Shown: positions 1 through 12,113 of the stretch, piece after piece
Layout: the number at the start of each line of letters is the position of its first letter
How positions within the stretch are numbered: position 1 is the stretch's first letter
Origin: Sabethes cyaneus
Taxonomy: Eukaryota > Arthropoda > Insecta > Diptera > Culicidae
Assembly (NCBI RefSeq): GCF_943734655.1
Contig: NC_071355.1
Location: 196,601,939 to 196,665,938 of the forward strand
Length of the DNA stretch: 64,000 nt
Direction: 5' to 3'
Notes under the pieces: model-generated
Seen by the model: the letters and a program-made list of their open reading frames with translations, nothing else
Database searches by the model: none
Told to the model about the DNA's origin: nothing
Position numbers and translations under genes: made by a program

Positions 1-850
1 TGCGAGTATGTTTATGAAATTCCTTCCCTAATTGCCAATAGTAGTGCATTTAACGACGAGATTTATAATATCTTACACCTTGCTTCTATGGCAGCCGTCC
101 TTTGCTGGCTTGTTACGCTTACTGGCGTGAATAAGGTTGCTTTTGAATGGATTGACTGATGAATGCATAGTTCAAAGGTAGCTCGGTTTTGCCATCTACC
201 GTTTAGGGGAAAGCAACAAACAAGATAAAAACAACTTGGGTGAGTGATCGTAGTTTTGTACTAAGAGCTTTTATATCTTTAGGGTATATTAAATATTTTG
301 TATTTTGAATTCAAATTAATGTAATAAGGCACATCTGTTATTTTCTAATACATTACCCGCAATATTGTTTAATATTTCCATAAAAATTTACTGAGATTTT
401 CATGATTTTCGAAAATCACGATTTTGCTCTAATTTATTGAGAATTATATGTCGAGGCAGGCTTTTTATTGAAAAATTGGATTCCTATAAGAAATGTAAAT
501 TAGAATGTAACAGTTCGACCGCGCACCACTCATGCGATGTTTTTACGACAAGAAAAGTTACCACGTTCTATCTCTAGCAGCGTCGTTACCGTGGTCATCG
601 AGTGGTAAACAAACACGTGTTCACAATAGTATCTTTATTGAAACAACAGCGTATGTATAACAGCCTAAAGTCGGTTCCATTTAAAATTTGGCCGCATAAA
701 ATTTTTAATTTATCCATGTAAAAATAAACTACAAAATTTGTAAAAATCATATTTTTTAAGGTTTTTCATTACGCTTCAAGGAAAAAAGACACGAAAAATT
801 ATTCTTCGTCTTCTCTGATAAACTTTCAAATTTTTTGCTGGATACTTTCT
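1..850. other. AT-rich stretch, nothing recognised
   Basis: No open frame of note, no tandem repeat and no terminal inverted repeat that I can see. The sequence is AT-rich and looks like ordinary non-coding or heavily decayed repeat DNA. Confidence 0.5.
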
Positions 851-904
851 ATCATTTTATGTATTGTGACTTTGTCAACCAACTCGAAAAACTGTTGATC
901 GGTG

Positions 905-2550
905 AACAACTTGTTGTTTGGCTACCAAGATATTGGAAGGCGGCAACCTGCTCAACTTGTTGTCCCGCTACTGTGAAGTTGGTGGCATTGTCAGTGTTCA
1001 CTACCATAGACTTAGTTTTCGCTACATTGACTGTGAGACCTGCTGCTTGGGAGCTCTCGGAGAGGTCATCTAACTTGCTCTGCATATCGTTTCGGCGTTG
1101 TGCGAGCAAGACAATGTCGTCGGCTAGGTCGAGGTCATTTAGCTGCTCCATCGTTCTTCTTCTTCTTCTTCTTCTGTTGGGTACTCTCACCACTGCGTCC
1201 ATTATTTTGAACTATTGTGGTATGCCCCATTGTTTCTTTTGCTGTACGCTTCAGGCTTACCTATCACTTATTGAAGAAGTGGTAGGCTGGTAGCTGGAGC
1301 GAGACAGGTGCCAATCGGGGATGACTTGGTTTATAAACCTTATGGTCCTGATCGGCGACGCAAACCAGATCTCCTTAGGCTCTAGTAGGGCCTTTTTGAG
1401 ATACTGCAGTCTGCGTCCTATTAGTGCTCCACAATTGCAGAGTAAGTGTTCCGAGGTTTCGCTCTCGGTATTGCACAGGCGACAAATATCATCTTGCACG
1501 AAACCGAGATTCCGAAGATGATATTTACTCGGGCAATGTCCTGTCACCAGACCGGTAAACGTGCTGAGGTCTCTCTTATTGAGACTCAACAGCTTCTGAG
1601 TAACCTTAATACTAGGCATTATAAATTTCTTTGATTGTTTGAGCGACTGTACAGCCATCCAATCGTCCATGCTCCATCGTTAGAGGATTCCAAGGCAATC
1701 CTCGATTTGGTCTACTGTCAATTGCTCCAACTAATATCTCATCCATAACGATGAGAAACAGAAGCGGTGATAAAATGCAGCCCTGTCTCACGCCAGCAGT
1801 AACCCTTATGGGGTCGGACAAGACGCCGTCGTGCAAAACCTTGCACGAGAACGCCTCGTACTGAGCCTCGATGATATGGACTAGCTTATCTGGAACTCCT
1901 CTACGCCTAAGTGCGCCCCAGATGTTTTCGTGATTGAGTCGGTCGAACGCCTTTTCGAAGTCAACGAACACCAGCAGAAGATAGTCCTGAAATTCGTTGA
2001 TCTGCTCCAATATAATGCGGAGCGTTGTGATATGGTCTACACATGATCGGCCAGCACGGAATCCAGCTTGCTGCCGCCGGAGAGTAGCGTCGATCTTCTC
2101 GTGGATCCGGTTGAGGATTACCTTACAGAGTACTTTGAGAGTAATACAGAGCAACGTGATGCCACGCCAGTTACCACATTCCGTTAGGTTTCCTTTCTTA
2201 GGGACTTTGACCAATATGCCCTGCATCCAGTCCACCGGAAAAGTTGCGGTTTCCCAAATATTGCTGAAAAGCTGATGCATCATCTGGGCTGACAAAGATG
2301 GGTCAGCTTTAAGCATTTCGGCTGAAATACGATCTATCCCTGGCGCTCTATTGGATTTCATTTCTCATCATCATTTCATCATTCTCTTGATGGCTGCTAC
2401 AATTTCATCCAGCGATGGCGCCTCCGAGTTCACGCGATTTATTCGACGAACTGTAGGCGTCGTACGCTGCTGGTTTTGTTGGTCTCTGACATTTGAAACT
2501 CGGAAGAGTTGTCCATCGCTTAAGTTGTTCTGTACGGTCAGTCAATAGCT
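905..2550 (-). pseudogene. Non-LTR retrotransposon reverse transcriptase, split by a nested insertion
   Basis: This is the reverse transcriptase core of a LINE-type element. Reading leftward, about 2530-2370 encodes a pre-RT segment (SLDEIVAAIKRMM). Stops follow near 2366. The ORF 2361-1612 then carries APGIDRIS, the finger motif AGFRAGRS, the catalytic-Asp segment VDFEKAFDRL and the primer-grip-type motif GVRQGCILSPLLF. The second catalytic motif (LADDIVLL) is displaced to 1202-852, where the thumb segment FQYLGSQ also lies. Joining across the insertion at 1156-1670 restores an uninterrupted frame (NPLTMEQLNDLDLADD). The endonuclease domain and the C-terminus beyond about 905 are missing. 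Clade is not assigned; the motif style suits RTE/CR1-type LINEs. It is a dead copy because of the truncation, stops and insertion. Confidence 0.9.
1156..1670 (-). mobile_element. Nested 5'-truncated non-LTR retroposon with (AAG)n tail
   Basis: This 515-bp segment interrupts the surrounding RT frame and is bracketed by an exact 11-bp direct repeat, gctccatcgtt, at 1145-1155 and 1671-1681. On the minus strand it encodes a LINE C-terminal region (frame 1670-1257). A zinc-binding motif CRLCNTESETSEHLLCNC (C-x2-C-x8-H-x4-C) is visible, the kind found downstream of RT/RNase H in I, LOA and R1-group LINEs. It ends at 1156 in about six AAG/AGA triplets instead of poly(A). Target duplication, 5' truncation and simple-repeat tail together indicate target-primed reverse transcription. 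The clade is inferred only from the C-terminal motif. Confidence 0.88.
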
Positions 2551-2639
2551 GACCAGCTCTTTAGTCCTTTAGCGGCATCTTAGTATTCATCCTGGCACCA
2601 CTAAGGCGGCGAGAAATATCGTACAACAAACGGATTGGC

Positions 2640-3637
2640 GGCGGCGGTTTCTCCTTGTTCGGCTAGGGAGTCTATCTAGCACGTTGGGCCCCTCTATTCC
2701 TGGTGCCGGTGGGGTTCTTGAAGAGACCGGATTTCACTGTACAGTCGTCTGGCATCCCAGCTTTCACCAGGTATACGATGGGAATCTCTCCTAGCAGTGC
2801 CTGTAGCTCGTGATTTATACGCCTCCGCCACTCTCCGCTTTCCGTTTGTACACCAAAAATAGTCCGCAACACCTGTCGTTCAAATACGGCTAGTGCACGT
2901 ATGTCCACCGTAAGCAAAGTTACTGTCTCAAGTCCATAGAGGACTACCGGTCTGATTAGCGTTTTGTACAGCGTCAGCTTTGTGCGGCGGCGCATGCTCC
3001 CAGATCGAAGCATCTTGCAGCGGGAAAAGTAGGCTCGATTTCCAGCTTGAATGCGTGGTTGGATCTCCTTACTCGTATTATTGTCGGCGGTGACCAGAGA
3101 TCCCACATATACGAACTCATCAACTACTTCCAGTTCATCACCATCAATAGTCACTGTCCATGGGAGGCAAATGTTTCTTTCCCTGGAGCTTCTTCCTACC
3201 ATATATTTGGTACTCGACGCATTGATTAGTAACCCTATCCTCCTATCCTCCGTTTTAGTCTGGCGTATATTGCTCCCACCGTCCTAAGGTTTCTAGTAAT
3301 AATGTCGAGGTCGTCTGCGAAAGCTAGGAGTTGGCTGCTCTTGCTGAAGATCGCTCCTCTCGTTTCGATGCCCGCTCGCCGAATCACACCTTCAATAGTG
3401 ATGTTGAATAACATGCAGGGCAGTCCGTCCCCTTGCCGCGACCCTCTGTGTGATTCGAAAGGACTCGAGAGTGTCCCCGATACGCCCACGTAGCACATCA
3501 CTCGCTCCTGAGTAGCTTTGATCAGCCGCGTTAGTTTGTCCGGAAAACCGTACTCGTGCATTATCTGCCATAGTTGTTCTCATTCAACTGTATCGTATGC
3601 TGCCCTGAAATCCAAGAAAATATGATGCGTTAGCTGG
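2640..3637 (-). pseudogene. RTE-like non-LTR retrotransposon, RT palm to C-terminus, broken
   Basis: The minus-strand frame 3561-3235 carries the RT palm: FPDKLTRLIKAT, SRQGDGLPCMLFNI and the catalytic motif LAFADDLDII. A shift leads into 3202-2672 with the thumb/connection segment (TIDGDELEVVDEFVYVGSL), LYGLETV, and the C-terminal FERQVLRTIFGVQ / RRRINHELQALLGE block. The same blocks recur at 5.75-6.2, 19.1-21.2, 28.3-29.4 and 52.2-52.8 kb, so this is a family. The frame break near 3235, internal stops and lack of an endonuclease make it a pseudogene. The RTE-type assignment rests on motif style only. Confidence 0.85.
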
Positions 3638-3920
3638 GATGCCACATATAATTCTGTGTTTTTTGTTGGAAAAATTTGACCATCTGTACAGCGAAGAAAT
3701 ATATCTGTGCAAAAATCTGTCAAATGCAAAACAATGAGAGTGAAAGAGACGGAGAGTCATATTGCTGACTATTTTCCTCTCTTTCACTCTCATGTAAAAG
3801 CTCAAAAATCTGTTTAATCTGTGTAATTGGCGAAAATCTGTGTTCTATGCATACAGATTCTGTACAGACAATTTTTTTCAAATATCTGTTAAACACCGAA
3901 CAACCTGTGCATGTGGGAAC
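3638..3920. mobile_element. Candidate MITE inserted in RTE-like copy
   Basis: The ends form an imperfect inverted pair: ccacatataattctgtg near the left and acctgtgcatgtggga near the right. An inner inverted pair is agagtgaaagaga against tctctttcactct. The unit sits between two RT-derived pieces on the same strand. No clean target duplication was found, so the boundaries are approximate. Confidence 0.5.
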
Positions 3921-3924
3921 CAAT

Positions 3925-4050
3925 CATGTATTTGGTTTTCGACGCGTTGATTTTAAGCCTAATCCTTCCAGGCTCCGCTTTCAGTCTAGCTGTGCTGGAT
4001 GGATTGACATCTAGCACAGGCAGCCTTCGTCGTGGCAAAGTTTCTGGCTC
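3925..4050 (-). pseudogene. RTE-like RT thumb fragment
   Basis: A short minus-strand remnant reads roughly as the LKAEPGRIRLKIN...SKTKYM segment that normally follows FADD in the RTE-like family. The same region, in plus orientation, is at about 21,800-21,890. It is separated from the larger fragment at 2640-3637 by the candidate MITE. Confidence 0.6.
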
Positions 4051-4065
4051 CAAGTCACCTAGTTA

Positions 4066-4590
4066 GGGGGGCTCCGTGCCCGCAAGGTTACCGAGTCTGC
4101 TTTGCTTTGCGAGTGGTCGTGGGTTCGAAACTTAGTAGAATCAAGCCATTCGATGTCAAGTGACTTTAGCATGGGTTTATTCTCAGGCCCCTCCATTTAC
4201 CCTTCCTTCATGCTGAATTCTATATTTACCCTCTGAAGCCTCTTGACAGTGCAAATGTCCCTCCTATAGTTTAAGTGTACTGGTCAGAGGTACGAATAAG
4301 TGCTCGACAGGGACGGCTATAATATGGGATAGTACTAGCAGCGAGGAATAAGTGGGTAAAGCAGATCAAGCTTTGAAGGAAGGGTAAACCCCAATACACA
4401 CAAGCACGCATAAAAAAATTTAATAAGCAAATTTAATAAGCAAAATTTAATCACTCACTCACTCAATAGCGATTATAGCAAAAAGAAATGCAGTGCAGGT
4501 CATACAGCAAACACCCGGGCGATATTACAATAGATCAACTATACTGGTCGCAGTAATGAGTCCACACATGGATGCCATGGACTCATGGAC
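4066..4590 (+). mobile_element. tRNA-derived SINE-like element, copy 1
   Basis: The head resembles a tRNA gene, with a B-box-like gtgggttcgaaactt at about 4128. A body with the landmarks catttacccttccttcatg and gggatagtactagcagcgag follows, ending near gagtccacacatgga. A second copy (58,212-58,380 plus 59,391-59,672) has the same landmarks in the same order but is interrupted. Feilai is a known Aedes tRNA-derived SINE; I cannot verify whether this is Feilai. Confidence 0.65.
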
Positions 4591-4631
4591 ATGGACCTCA
4601 ATGCCGACAGAGAGGCCAAAATTTTAACTCT

Positions 4632-4945
4632 ACCCAGGTAATCAATAGGCATTAGTATAAGCAGTAAATCAATCGTTTATTAGCATCTCTGGCGTTTTAT
4701 ACTGCGGGTTGCTGTTTATTAGCCTTCTGACTGCATAACTATTGTAAATTGGCATCCACAATTCTATTTAAATTCTTCTCGTCGGTAACAAGCTGCAAAT
4801 AAGCATTGTCAGCATTATAACAGGGCTAGCAGTAAACTGGCCGTTTATTTTACCAAAATAGCATTTAAGTAGCATTTAGGGCAACTTAAATGCTTATTGG
4901 CTTGCATTTAACTTGCATTAGAAATGCTTATTGGTTTCCTTGGGT
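4632..4945. mobile_element. MITE, ends ACCCAGGTAAYCAATARGCATT type
   Basis: The left end reads acccaggtaatcaataggca and the right end, reverse-complemented, reads acccaaggaaaccaataagc. The interior is AT-rich, with repeated gcatttaagtagcattta motifs. A same-sized relative lies at 32,966-33,270. No target duplication is evident. Superfamily unassigned. Confidence 0.75.
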
Positions 4946-4946
4946 A

Positions 4947-5035
4947 TTATTTCATTTTTTTGTCTGATGAAGAACACTCAATTTCAACCAAAATAGTTTT
5001 TAACCGAAATTCTCCATTTCCTGAATAAACTCCTT
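4947..5035 (-). repeat. Dispersed repeat shared with 21,427-21,535
   Basis: A block with the landmarks tttttgtctgatgaagaaca, caaccaaaatagttttta and ctccatttcctgaataaac is the reverse complement, with differences, of sequence at 21,427-21,535. Both lie beside SINE and RTE-like material, so it may be part of a larger retroposon. Identity unknown. Confidence 0.6.
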
Positions 5036-5748
5036 ACGGTTAGGCTGAGTCAGATTTTTCTTTGTAAAACCCCTCCAAGGAACAATTCTGGCCACGCCCG
5101 TACTTTGCTCCTATCATGATCCCATCAGAATCGTCACCTAGATGTCTATGAACACTGATATTTCCAACTGGCCGTTTGCTTCGTGGTTGTCCCTCGTGGT
5201 CCAAATCCATTGGACTTGAAGTTCGTAATTTACTGGCCAACGCTGTCGTACAGGTCTGTATTCCATGCCAAACGTTTTTCGAGACACATTAAGCGTCGTG
5301 CCGTCGTAAGCCTACTGTACGGAAACTCAATATACTCGTGATTCGAGAGCAGTCCTGTTTCGATTTTCCCGTTCTTCAGTCACCACGTAGTTTCTGCTAG
5401 GATCTTATAAGCATCTCCTCTACTCTTTTGATGCAGCCGCCACCCCAAAAATTTTGATATCGGAGAAGTACTTGGCGTATTCGTGCAGGGCAGAGTTTGA
5501 GGATTCATCATTCAATTGTAGTTGTCGCTACATGGTAAGCTTTCGCATCTTGGCCTTTGTGGCTAGCGGATCGTATGATCTGCCTTGGCGAAGGTTGAGC
5601 GTATCTTACAGATGCGCGTTACTCAGCCCAATGAGAATTCTCGGTACCGTCATGTAGCTAGTTATGTGAAATCCAAGGTATACCGGGAAAGTCCAAGATT
5701 CCCGAGAGTGTATACCTAGGCAAACTTAACCCGTTTACTACCATTCAT
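5036..5748. other. Non-coding or decayed repeat, nothing recognised
   Basis: Short open frames exist on both strands (for example 66 codons at 5240-5040, minus), but none shows a motif I recognise. Position between a shared repeat and an RTE-like 3' fragment suggests decayed retroelement sequence. Confidence 0.4.
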
Positions 5749-5749
5749 T

Positions 5750-6195
5750 TAATTTTTTTAATCAGCTCCAGGCCGTAGTTTCCTCTGTTGTACGAAGAAG
5801 TCGTCTCCATTCCACTCGGTCCATAGCCGCAATTCGCTAATCACATAGTCTGCGTAAGGTCCGCAGGTCACCTTCCGCATGATCAATCCATCTTGCTCGC
5901 TGCGCGCACTTCCGTCTCGTTGCAGTCGGATCATTATTGAGAACTTTTTTAACAGGGCTGTCGTCCGACATCCTCACGACGTGCCCAGCCTATCACAGGC
6001 GACCGATTTTTGCGGTGTGAGCGATGGGTGGTTCCCTAAGCAGCTGATGCAATTCATGGTTCGTACGCGTCCTCCACGTTCCGTCTTTCATCTGCACTCC
6101 GCCGGAGATGGTGCGCAACACCTTCCCATTCGAAACACTAAGGCGCGTTGGTTCTCCATGAGCATAGTCATGCCTCATGGCCGCACTATGGGGCA
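5750..6195 (-). pseudogene. RTE-like element C-terminal and 3' fragment
   Basis: The minus-strand frame within 6217-5993 contains VLRTISGGVQMKDGTWRTRT followed by NHELHQLLREPP. This is the conserved C-terminal block of the same family as 2640-3637 and 20,850-21,100. Downstream, 5990-5750 is the degenerate continuation after the RWAGHV-type segment. It is a 5'-truncated, dead fragment. Confidence 0.8.
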
Positions 6196-6199
6196 GAAC

Positions 6200-9100
6200 C
6201 CGAAAAAGTTCGGACAAAACCTCAAAATTTTTATTTGAGATATTCGGTCAAACTTAATATTATACGTATAGTAGACATATTATCTATAAGAGATATGTAT
6301 AAATTGTTTTAATAAGTGATTTTTCAATAGGCATTAAAGAAGGTGAAACACAGTGTAAAAAAAATTTGGAAAATGAAAAAATAAATATCGTTTAATCTTT
6401 TAGCATCTAGCTACCATGCTACTTAAAATTGTATACTTTTAAAAGACAATTCACATCAAAGGGATTATAAACCAATAGTTTAGGTGATATTAAGACAGAT
6501 TTTTTACTAGTAGGTTTTGTTCTGACGAAGTGTTTTAGAACAAAAAAATTGTTATTTTTGTCAATTTTCAATAGTGTGTAGAAAAAGATTTCCACTGATT
6601 TCCGCTCTGACACTACTCCCAAATCAACATTCAAGGTGTTAACTAGTAATAAGCAAAAAATTAGCTGCTACTAGTTGCGATGTTTGGAGATATTCAAGTT
6701 TTGCGAAGTTGAATAGTCATGCTTGTGTATGTAAGACACAACATTATTATCGTTATCAGATACATTGGAGTCAATAAGGGGAATTTAGGACATTGTAAAG
6801 GCGACCACTCAACAGCTTTACCCCAATTAGCTCTATTTCAAGTCAAATTGGCAGTAGAATATGTTCGGTTAGACTTTCAACTCAATTGAACTAGCGTCCA
6901 TTTTGTTTATTTTGAGTCGAATATGTTGATACGTGTTTGCAGGATAAACAGATTGCTTCTCTGTCAGTTACTTGTTATTTTTGTGCCTTCTGCCAGACTT
7001 TGGCTGAGGTCGATGACGGCCTATCTCGCCACTCGTATCCTTTTGCTGCGTATGGCCAAACTAATTAAATAAAAAAATTCAAATATACCGGAGATCGTAC
7101 TACGGAAACTTAATATTATAAACGATCGAGAGGCATACCATAAAATATGCAAAGATGTCCGTAATTTATTCTTTGAAAATCAAAACAAATGCTAACAGAG
7201 CAAAGGAAATGTGAAATATTTTTATCTTTGCAATGATAAAAATGGCTTCTAAAATCGGTTAAAACTGTTAATCCATCAAAAACCACCAGATTGTAGGGTA
7301 AGTTAACCTATATATAACTCTCTACCTGTAATGGACCCTCGGATAAAATTTCGGTATTTATTAGCTTATATTTCTTATTTCTGGAGATATATGACATGAA
7401 ACAGAACGTATTAAACATAACACACATTTGAGTTTTTAAAATTTTAGCTGCATTTCATTATTAATGCTTTAAAATCGACTTTTTCAACGAGTGAAAGTCC
7501 ATTATACGGTTAACAATGCCATTAGCATGCGTGTTCAGGAACGAATTGAGAAGTAAGAAATAAAAAGTGAGAAGTGAGAAATGAGAAGTGCGAATTGAGA
7601 AGTGATGTGTTTAAAGTGAGAAGTGAGTACTGAATGGCGAATGTTGATTAGTAAAAAGTAAGTTAAAAATGATTAGTAAAAAGTGAGAAGTACGTAGTTC
7701 AATAACACTTGGCCTTCCGTCTCGAGTCTCATCGTCTGTTTATTTACTCAGGCAAAACTTAAAGATGATAATCAGTTAAAAATATTCTCAGAGACAAAAT
7801 TTTGATTGTACATGTGTGCCTGTGCTATCGTTATTCTCCTATTGCAGTGGCTTATGATCCTAATATTTCAAATCAAATACGAAGAAATCTGGTATACAAC
7901 ATCACTATAATCTTCAGCACGATTTTCTAGATTTCAGCAGTATCGGCAGAAAACAGGACGCCAGGCAATAAAACATTTGTGACGCACATGCCATAGGGGC
8001 AATTTGGATCAGTAAGTGGTATTTGTGGCAAGAAACATCGATATGCAAAAAAAGAAAACCTCACATAACGCCCACCACCACGTTTATTGTATACAATTTC
8101 AGGAATGCGAAATCACGACGGAGAACAGAAAGCTCGCAAAATGCTTTCGAAAGAAAGGCCTCCAATCACCTGTCCGTCTCTCGCAGCAGCACGGTGCGGC
8201 GCGACGCGACGTAGGCCTCCGCCCGATGTTAATGTCAATAAGAACACCAATTGGTCGTATAATTCCACCCGGGATACCATTAATCATGTTGCCATTCAAA
8301 CAATCGCTCAACTTTTGCCTGCGCCGCGCAGTCAGTCTGCCAATCAGTCAGCCAGACGAGGTGCAACGCCGGTTCCGTTTTTTGTTTCGTGTGTCCAAAA
8401 TGCACTTTAATGTGGTCACGTCCATTATCCGAGGCTTAGCAAAAACTACCTATTCCACTTGGTATAACAAGCGACCGAGTTACTTTCGCAGGATTGGTTT
8501 GATTGTTTACTGTTTTTTTATGCTGCGTTCCATTTTGTAGTGAAACTACCAAAAAAGTGTTAATTTCGCAAGCAAACGGCACACTTCCAAACGAGGAGCA
8601 TTCAAGCCGAGTACTTAATCATAATTTAATCGGCGGATAAACTTCTCATTTCATGGTTCTTCCTCAGTCTTCATACACAGAAAAAAAACTTCAATCGAAT
8701 TATTCGGCAGTCTGGTCGTGAAGGCCAATGAATGGAAGAATCTTTTTTTCTCGCGTTGTTTGATGCACCTGACCATTCACAGAGTGCACAAGTAAAAGGT
8801 AATCATGGTGGTGAGATCATTTCTGTAATCACTTGACCACTGGTCGAGTGCTTTGCTGCCGTTGATTCAATTATTAACAGTGGGATGCCACATTGTAATA
8901 GAGTTCCAAAAATCAAAAGCCTCTCCAAAATAACTAATAATTTGTTAGCCATAATATATTGATTGCGATACAGTGTGCCTTTCCCAACGATCTCGTAGAC
9001 GATCCTTTGGATTGATGTGATACAAACAACCGAAGGAGGCAGGCACGAAAACGTTGCGGTGGCCGAGATGATCAAAACGTTGCGTTGTCGGGCTGTGGCT

Positions 9101-9490
9101 GCGCTGCTAACTGTGTGAACGATCAAATTGCCAGCAACAGAAAGGCTACAATCTGCAACACGAACGGGCTAAATGCTGCGGCAGAGGTTCGTTAATTTAG
9201 TGATGGTAGGTTTTATCCTCCCTTATTTGCGATATTTCAATTTTCACTTACAAATTGATGATTTACAGCGATAAATATTCCTTGCAAATGAGCATTTCAT
9301 GTGGTATGATTCGATAGCGGCGTTGATGCAAACAAACAAAGTAACGGGGCGAATGTGGTTCGTAATTATGGGAGGGGGGTGTGAACATAGAATAGGGAAG
9401 TTCGGATTTGATGTTGGCTGCAATTTTTATAACTATGCTAATTGTAGCAGTAAATACAAACTTCTAATAATAACGTCGTTAGGACGCAAG
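6200..9490. other. AT-rich non-coding region
   Basis: About 3.3 kb without a recognisable gene. Frames of 60-174 codons occur at 8016-8540 (plus) and 9126-8803 (minus), but their translations show no domain and no codon pattern that persuades me. A loose direct repeat of gagaagtgag-like words occupies 7540-7690. Confidence 0.45.
7540..7690. repeat. Degenerate (GAGAAGTGA)-like short repeat
   Basis: Words such as agaagtaagaaat, aaagtgagaagtgag and aagtgagaagtgagtac recur irregularly. This is a diverged low-copy minisatellite or purine-rich low-complexity tract. Confidence 0.6.
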
Positions 9491-9494
9491 ACAA

Positions 9495-10580
9495 TGTAAG
9501 TTACTGGTTTAGCCTCAGCCGCGAGCGTTGCTGAGACTCCCTGAAACAAGCCTCAGGGTCGGCACGCTTATCCTGGGGTTTTCGCGGGAAAGCAAGGAAA
9601 TACCTGATTTAGTCGATGGAAAACTCACGATTTACCTTTTCACAAATTTATTCACACTTTCTGGACTTTTACCTTCTATCTTTGATCTTTGTACCACCCA
9701 CTTTCTTAATCTATCTAACCTTTTATATTTCTTCGGCGGGGCCCCTCTTCTTCAGCATACACACACAGCCTGCACCACCTTTCGTCCTCTTCGGTTACCA
9801 CCAATCGCTGCTGCACGTGATCGCCGCTTCCGGCCTGGATGCACGTCGAAACTGTTAACCAGCGGTCCTTGCCGCTTCTTCTGCGTCGGATGAAGGACTC
9901 ACTCGGGCTTTGACGATCCGCCAAAGGAGTCTGGCTCAACGGATGATCGTTCTGGGTTTTAAAACAAACACTGCGGGGTTCTGTGGAATTTTAAACACAT
10001 CGGGGGCGTTAGTTTACTGGCGAGGGCGTCAGATTGAGAAAACGGCGTAGGGTAGGGATTACCTGTGATCCCAAAGTCACACATTCACTGCTATTGTACC
10101 ACAGCACTTTCAATAGTATATTCAATTTTTGGCTTTTCAGCTAGGTCACTATCTAATCGACCGTTCAGTTAGAGGTCCTCTTTAGAAATGCTTTTTGAGA
10201 TTTGAATATTGCTCCATAAATAAGCAGTTTGTGACCGGTCATTGCCCTACGCCAGCGGCCAATGCCCTCGCCAAGTACATAGACAAACCTTCCACCCGAT
10301 TGTTTACATCTCTTAATCTGACACGAGTCCTGTCATCCGCGCGGCCCCCAAATTAGTCTGCTTTCCTCTGGTGGTGGGATATGGTAGGTGGCAGGCTGCG
10401 TACTTAGGGTTGATTGGTTAATTGCTAGCTCTTATGTGGGTGGTATTGGGTGGTACATTGAGAAAAACCATTTACTATGAACAAACATTTCCAGCTTTTA
10501 CATTTTACAATAAATAACATTTAAACGAATTATACAATAAATCTCAGAAACCTTCTAAGCGGAGGCTACCAACGCTTACA
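9495..10580 (-). repeat. 3' LTR of the Ty3/gypsy element
   Basis: 1086 bp, same length as its partner at 17,699-18,784, with the terminal inverted hexamer TGTAAG/CTTACA. The only difference found by eye is 10,544 (t here, a in the other LTR). Short open frames inside are identical in both LTRs and are not considered genes. Confidence 0.97.
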
Positions 10581-10590
10581 CTCTCCCCCA
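10581..10590 (-). promoter_or_regulatory. Polypurine tract
   Basis: On the minus strand tgggggagag abuts the 3' LTR directly. This is the expected place and composition for the plus-strand DNA primer made by RNase H. Confidence 0.88.
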
Positions 10591-12113
10591 GCTCGGGTAA
10601 AAAAATGTTTAAGCAGTAAACATTTTTTTCCATCACGAATTACATGAGCACAACACCTTTTACACCACCTGCTGAACCTGCAATATCACAAAATAACGAT
10701 CACACGGACAAAACTACCCCCACTTACGGTTGCTTGTGAAACTTTTCATCTCTCCATACTAGATTCAAATATCCAAAAAGATTTGAAAACTTTGCTGTTT
10801 TGTATTTTTGAGTATCGGGGTCATAAGTTATCATCGTCGGAAATACCGACTCCTCTCATTTTCAGGGCTTCTGTCCATACTGACCATCATAATCAATATT
10901 GACTCCGGTCTCCAGCGATCAAATCCGACCGTCCTAAGACGTGGTAACCTCACACAAATCAGCTTATTGACGATCGTTTAAAAGAAATATTTAAAATAAG
11001 ACTACTAAAAATTCAATAACCATGCACATGCAAAACAAATTAAAATTCAAAACATTTATAAAAAAATCTTTACTGGCTAATTTATCCTAATTTCTGCTTA
11101 TTTATTCTAATTTGTACTCCGGAGTAATTATATACAGTTTCAAATTCACGCAAATGTACATGAATTATTTCACGCGACTTGTCGGAGTTGCGCTCTAGTA
11201 CCTCTTTACTGATAGGCGTTATCATATTTTATCGGTGTGCGTGCGAAAACAACGAAAGATCGAACGAACTGTCAACTGTTGGTCAATTGTGTAAAAGATC
11301 TGTTGCTGAACCATGTGGAACTATGATGTGGTGCTATATCGGAAGAATATTCAGTGCGCGCGCCGTGAAATGTTATTATCCCGTTATTCTTTTACAAAGA
11401 TTCTGGCCAGTAGATCTATCCTCGTGTTCAAACATTTCACAAAGTTCTCATTCTGTTATTCCGATATAGTAGCCCATCACGTGGAGCTTTATGGATTGGG
11501 ATATGCGATACACAGGTAAGTGATCACTCCTATTGTTCTAAATTCTCTATTTTTTCCCCTTTCTGCTATCTTCTATATTTCTATATTCTATATTTTGTTA
11601 CTTCTGCTGCTGTGACCTTGACCTAGATCATTCGATACTTTCTGTCTTTCTCTTTCACCTACATTCTCGAACTGCATTTTATTCTTTTCTGACTGTGACT
11701 GAGATTCAACTTGTTTACAATCTTGTACACAAGTCAGAAAAATGCATTTGTGCAACCGAGCAAAACCAAGCTTTTTCCTACAATTTTCTTCATTTCCCGT
11801 TTACTTTTCCTGATTCCTCCTAAAAATTCTAAATTTACACATTAAACATAATACACACAACATATTTTCAAATAATAAAAAATTTATTTTTCCTTCATTA
11901 CGGCCGATTTAAAATTCTGGTTGCATTAGGATGCACCTTCCTGTGCATTTTTCACGTGCTGTTCGTTGCATTTGCCTGACTGGAAGTTTATGGTAATTTT
12001 AGATAAAACAATTGATAAAATTGACCACTTGCTTTCCAGTTTACATGCAGTCGACTAAAGCATCATGAAATGTTGCGATTTTTTTGCTAAAATTCATCCC
12101 TTTTTAGGAACGT
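10591..12113 (-). other. Non-coding tract between pol and 3' LTR
   Basis: 1.5 kb with no substantial frame in the sense (minus) orientation, so no env gene is apparent. The 96-codon plus-strand frame at 11,179-11,469 is antisense to the element and has no recognisable domain. It may be untranslated RNA sequence or captured DNA. Confidence 0.6.

Noticed and set aside
9528..9939. 74-121 codon frames in the LTRs (repeated at 17.7-18.1 kb)
   Set aside because: They lie in LTR sequence, are identical because the LTRs are, and show no domain.
11179..11519. Possible env or accessory gene of the Ty3/gypsy element
   Set aside because: The frame is antisense to gag-pol and lacks signal peptide, transmembrane anchor and cleavage motif.
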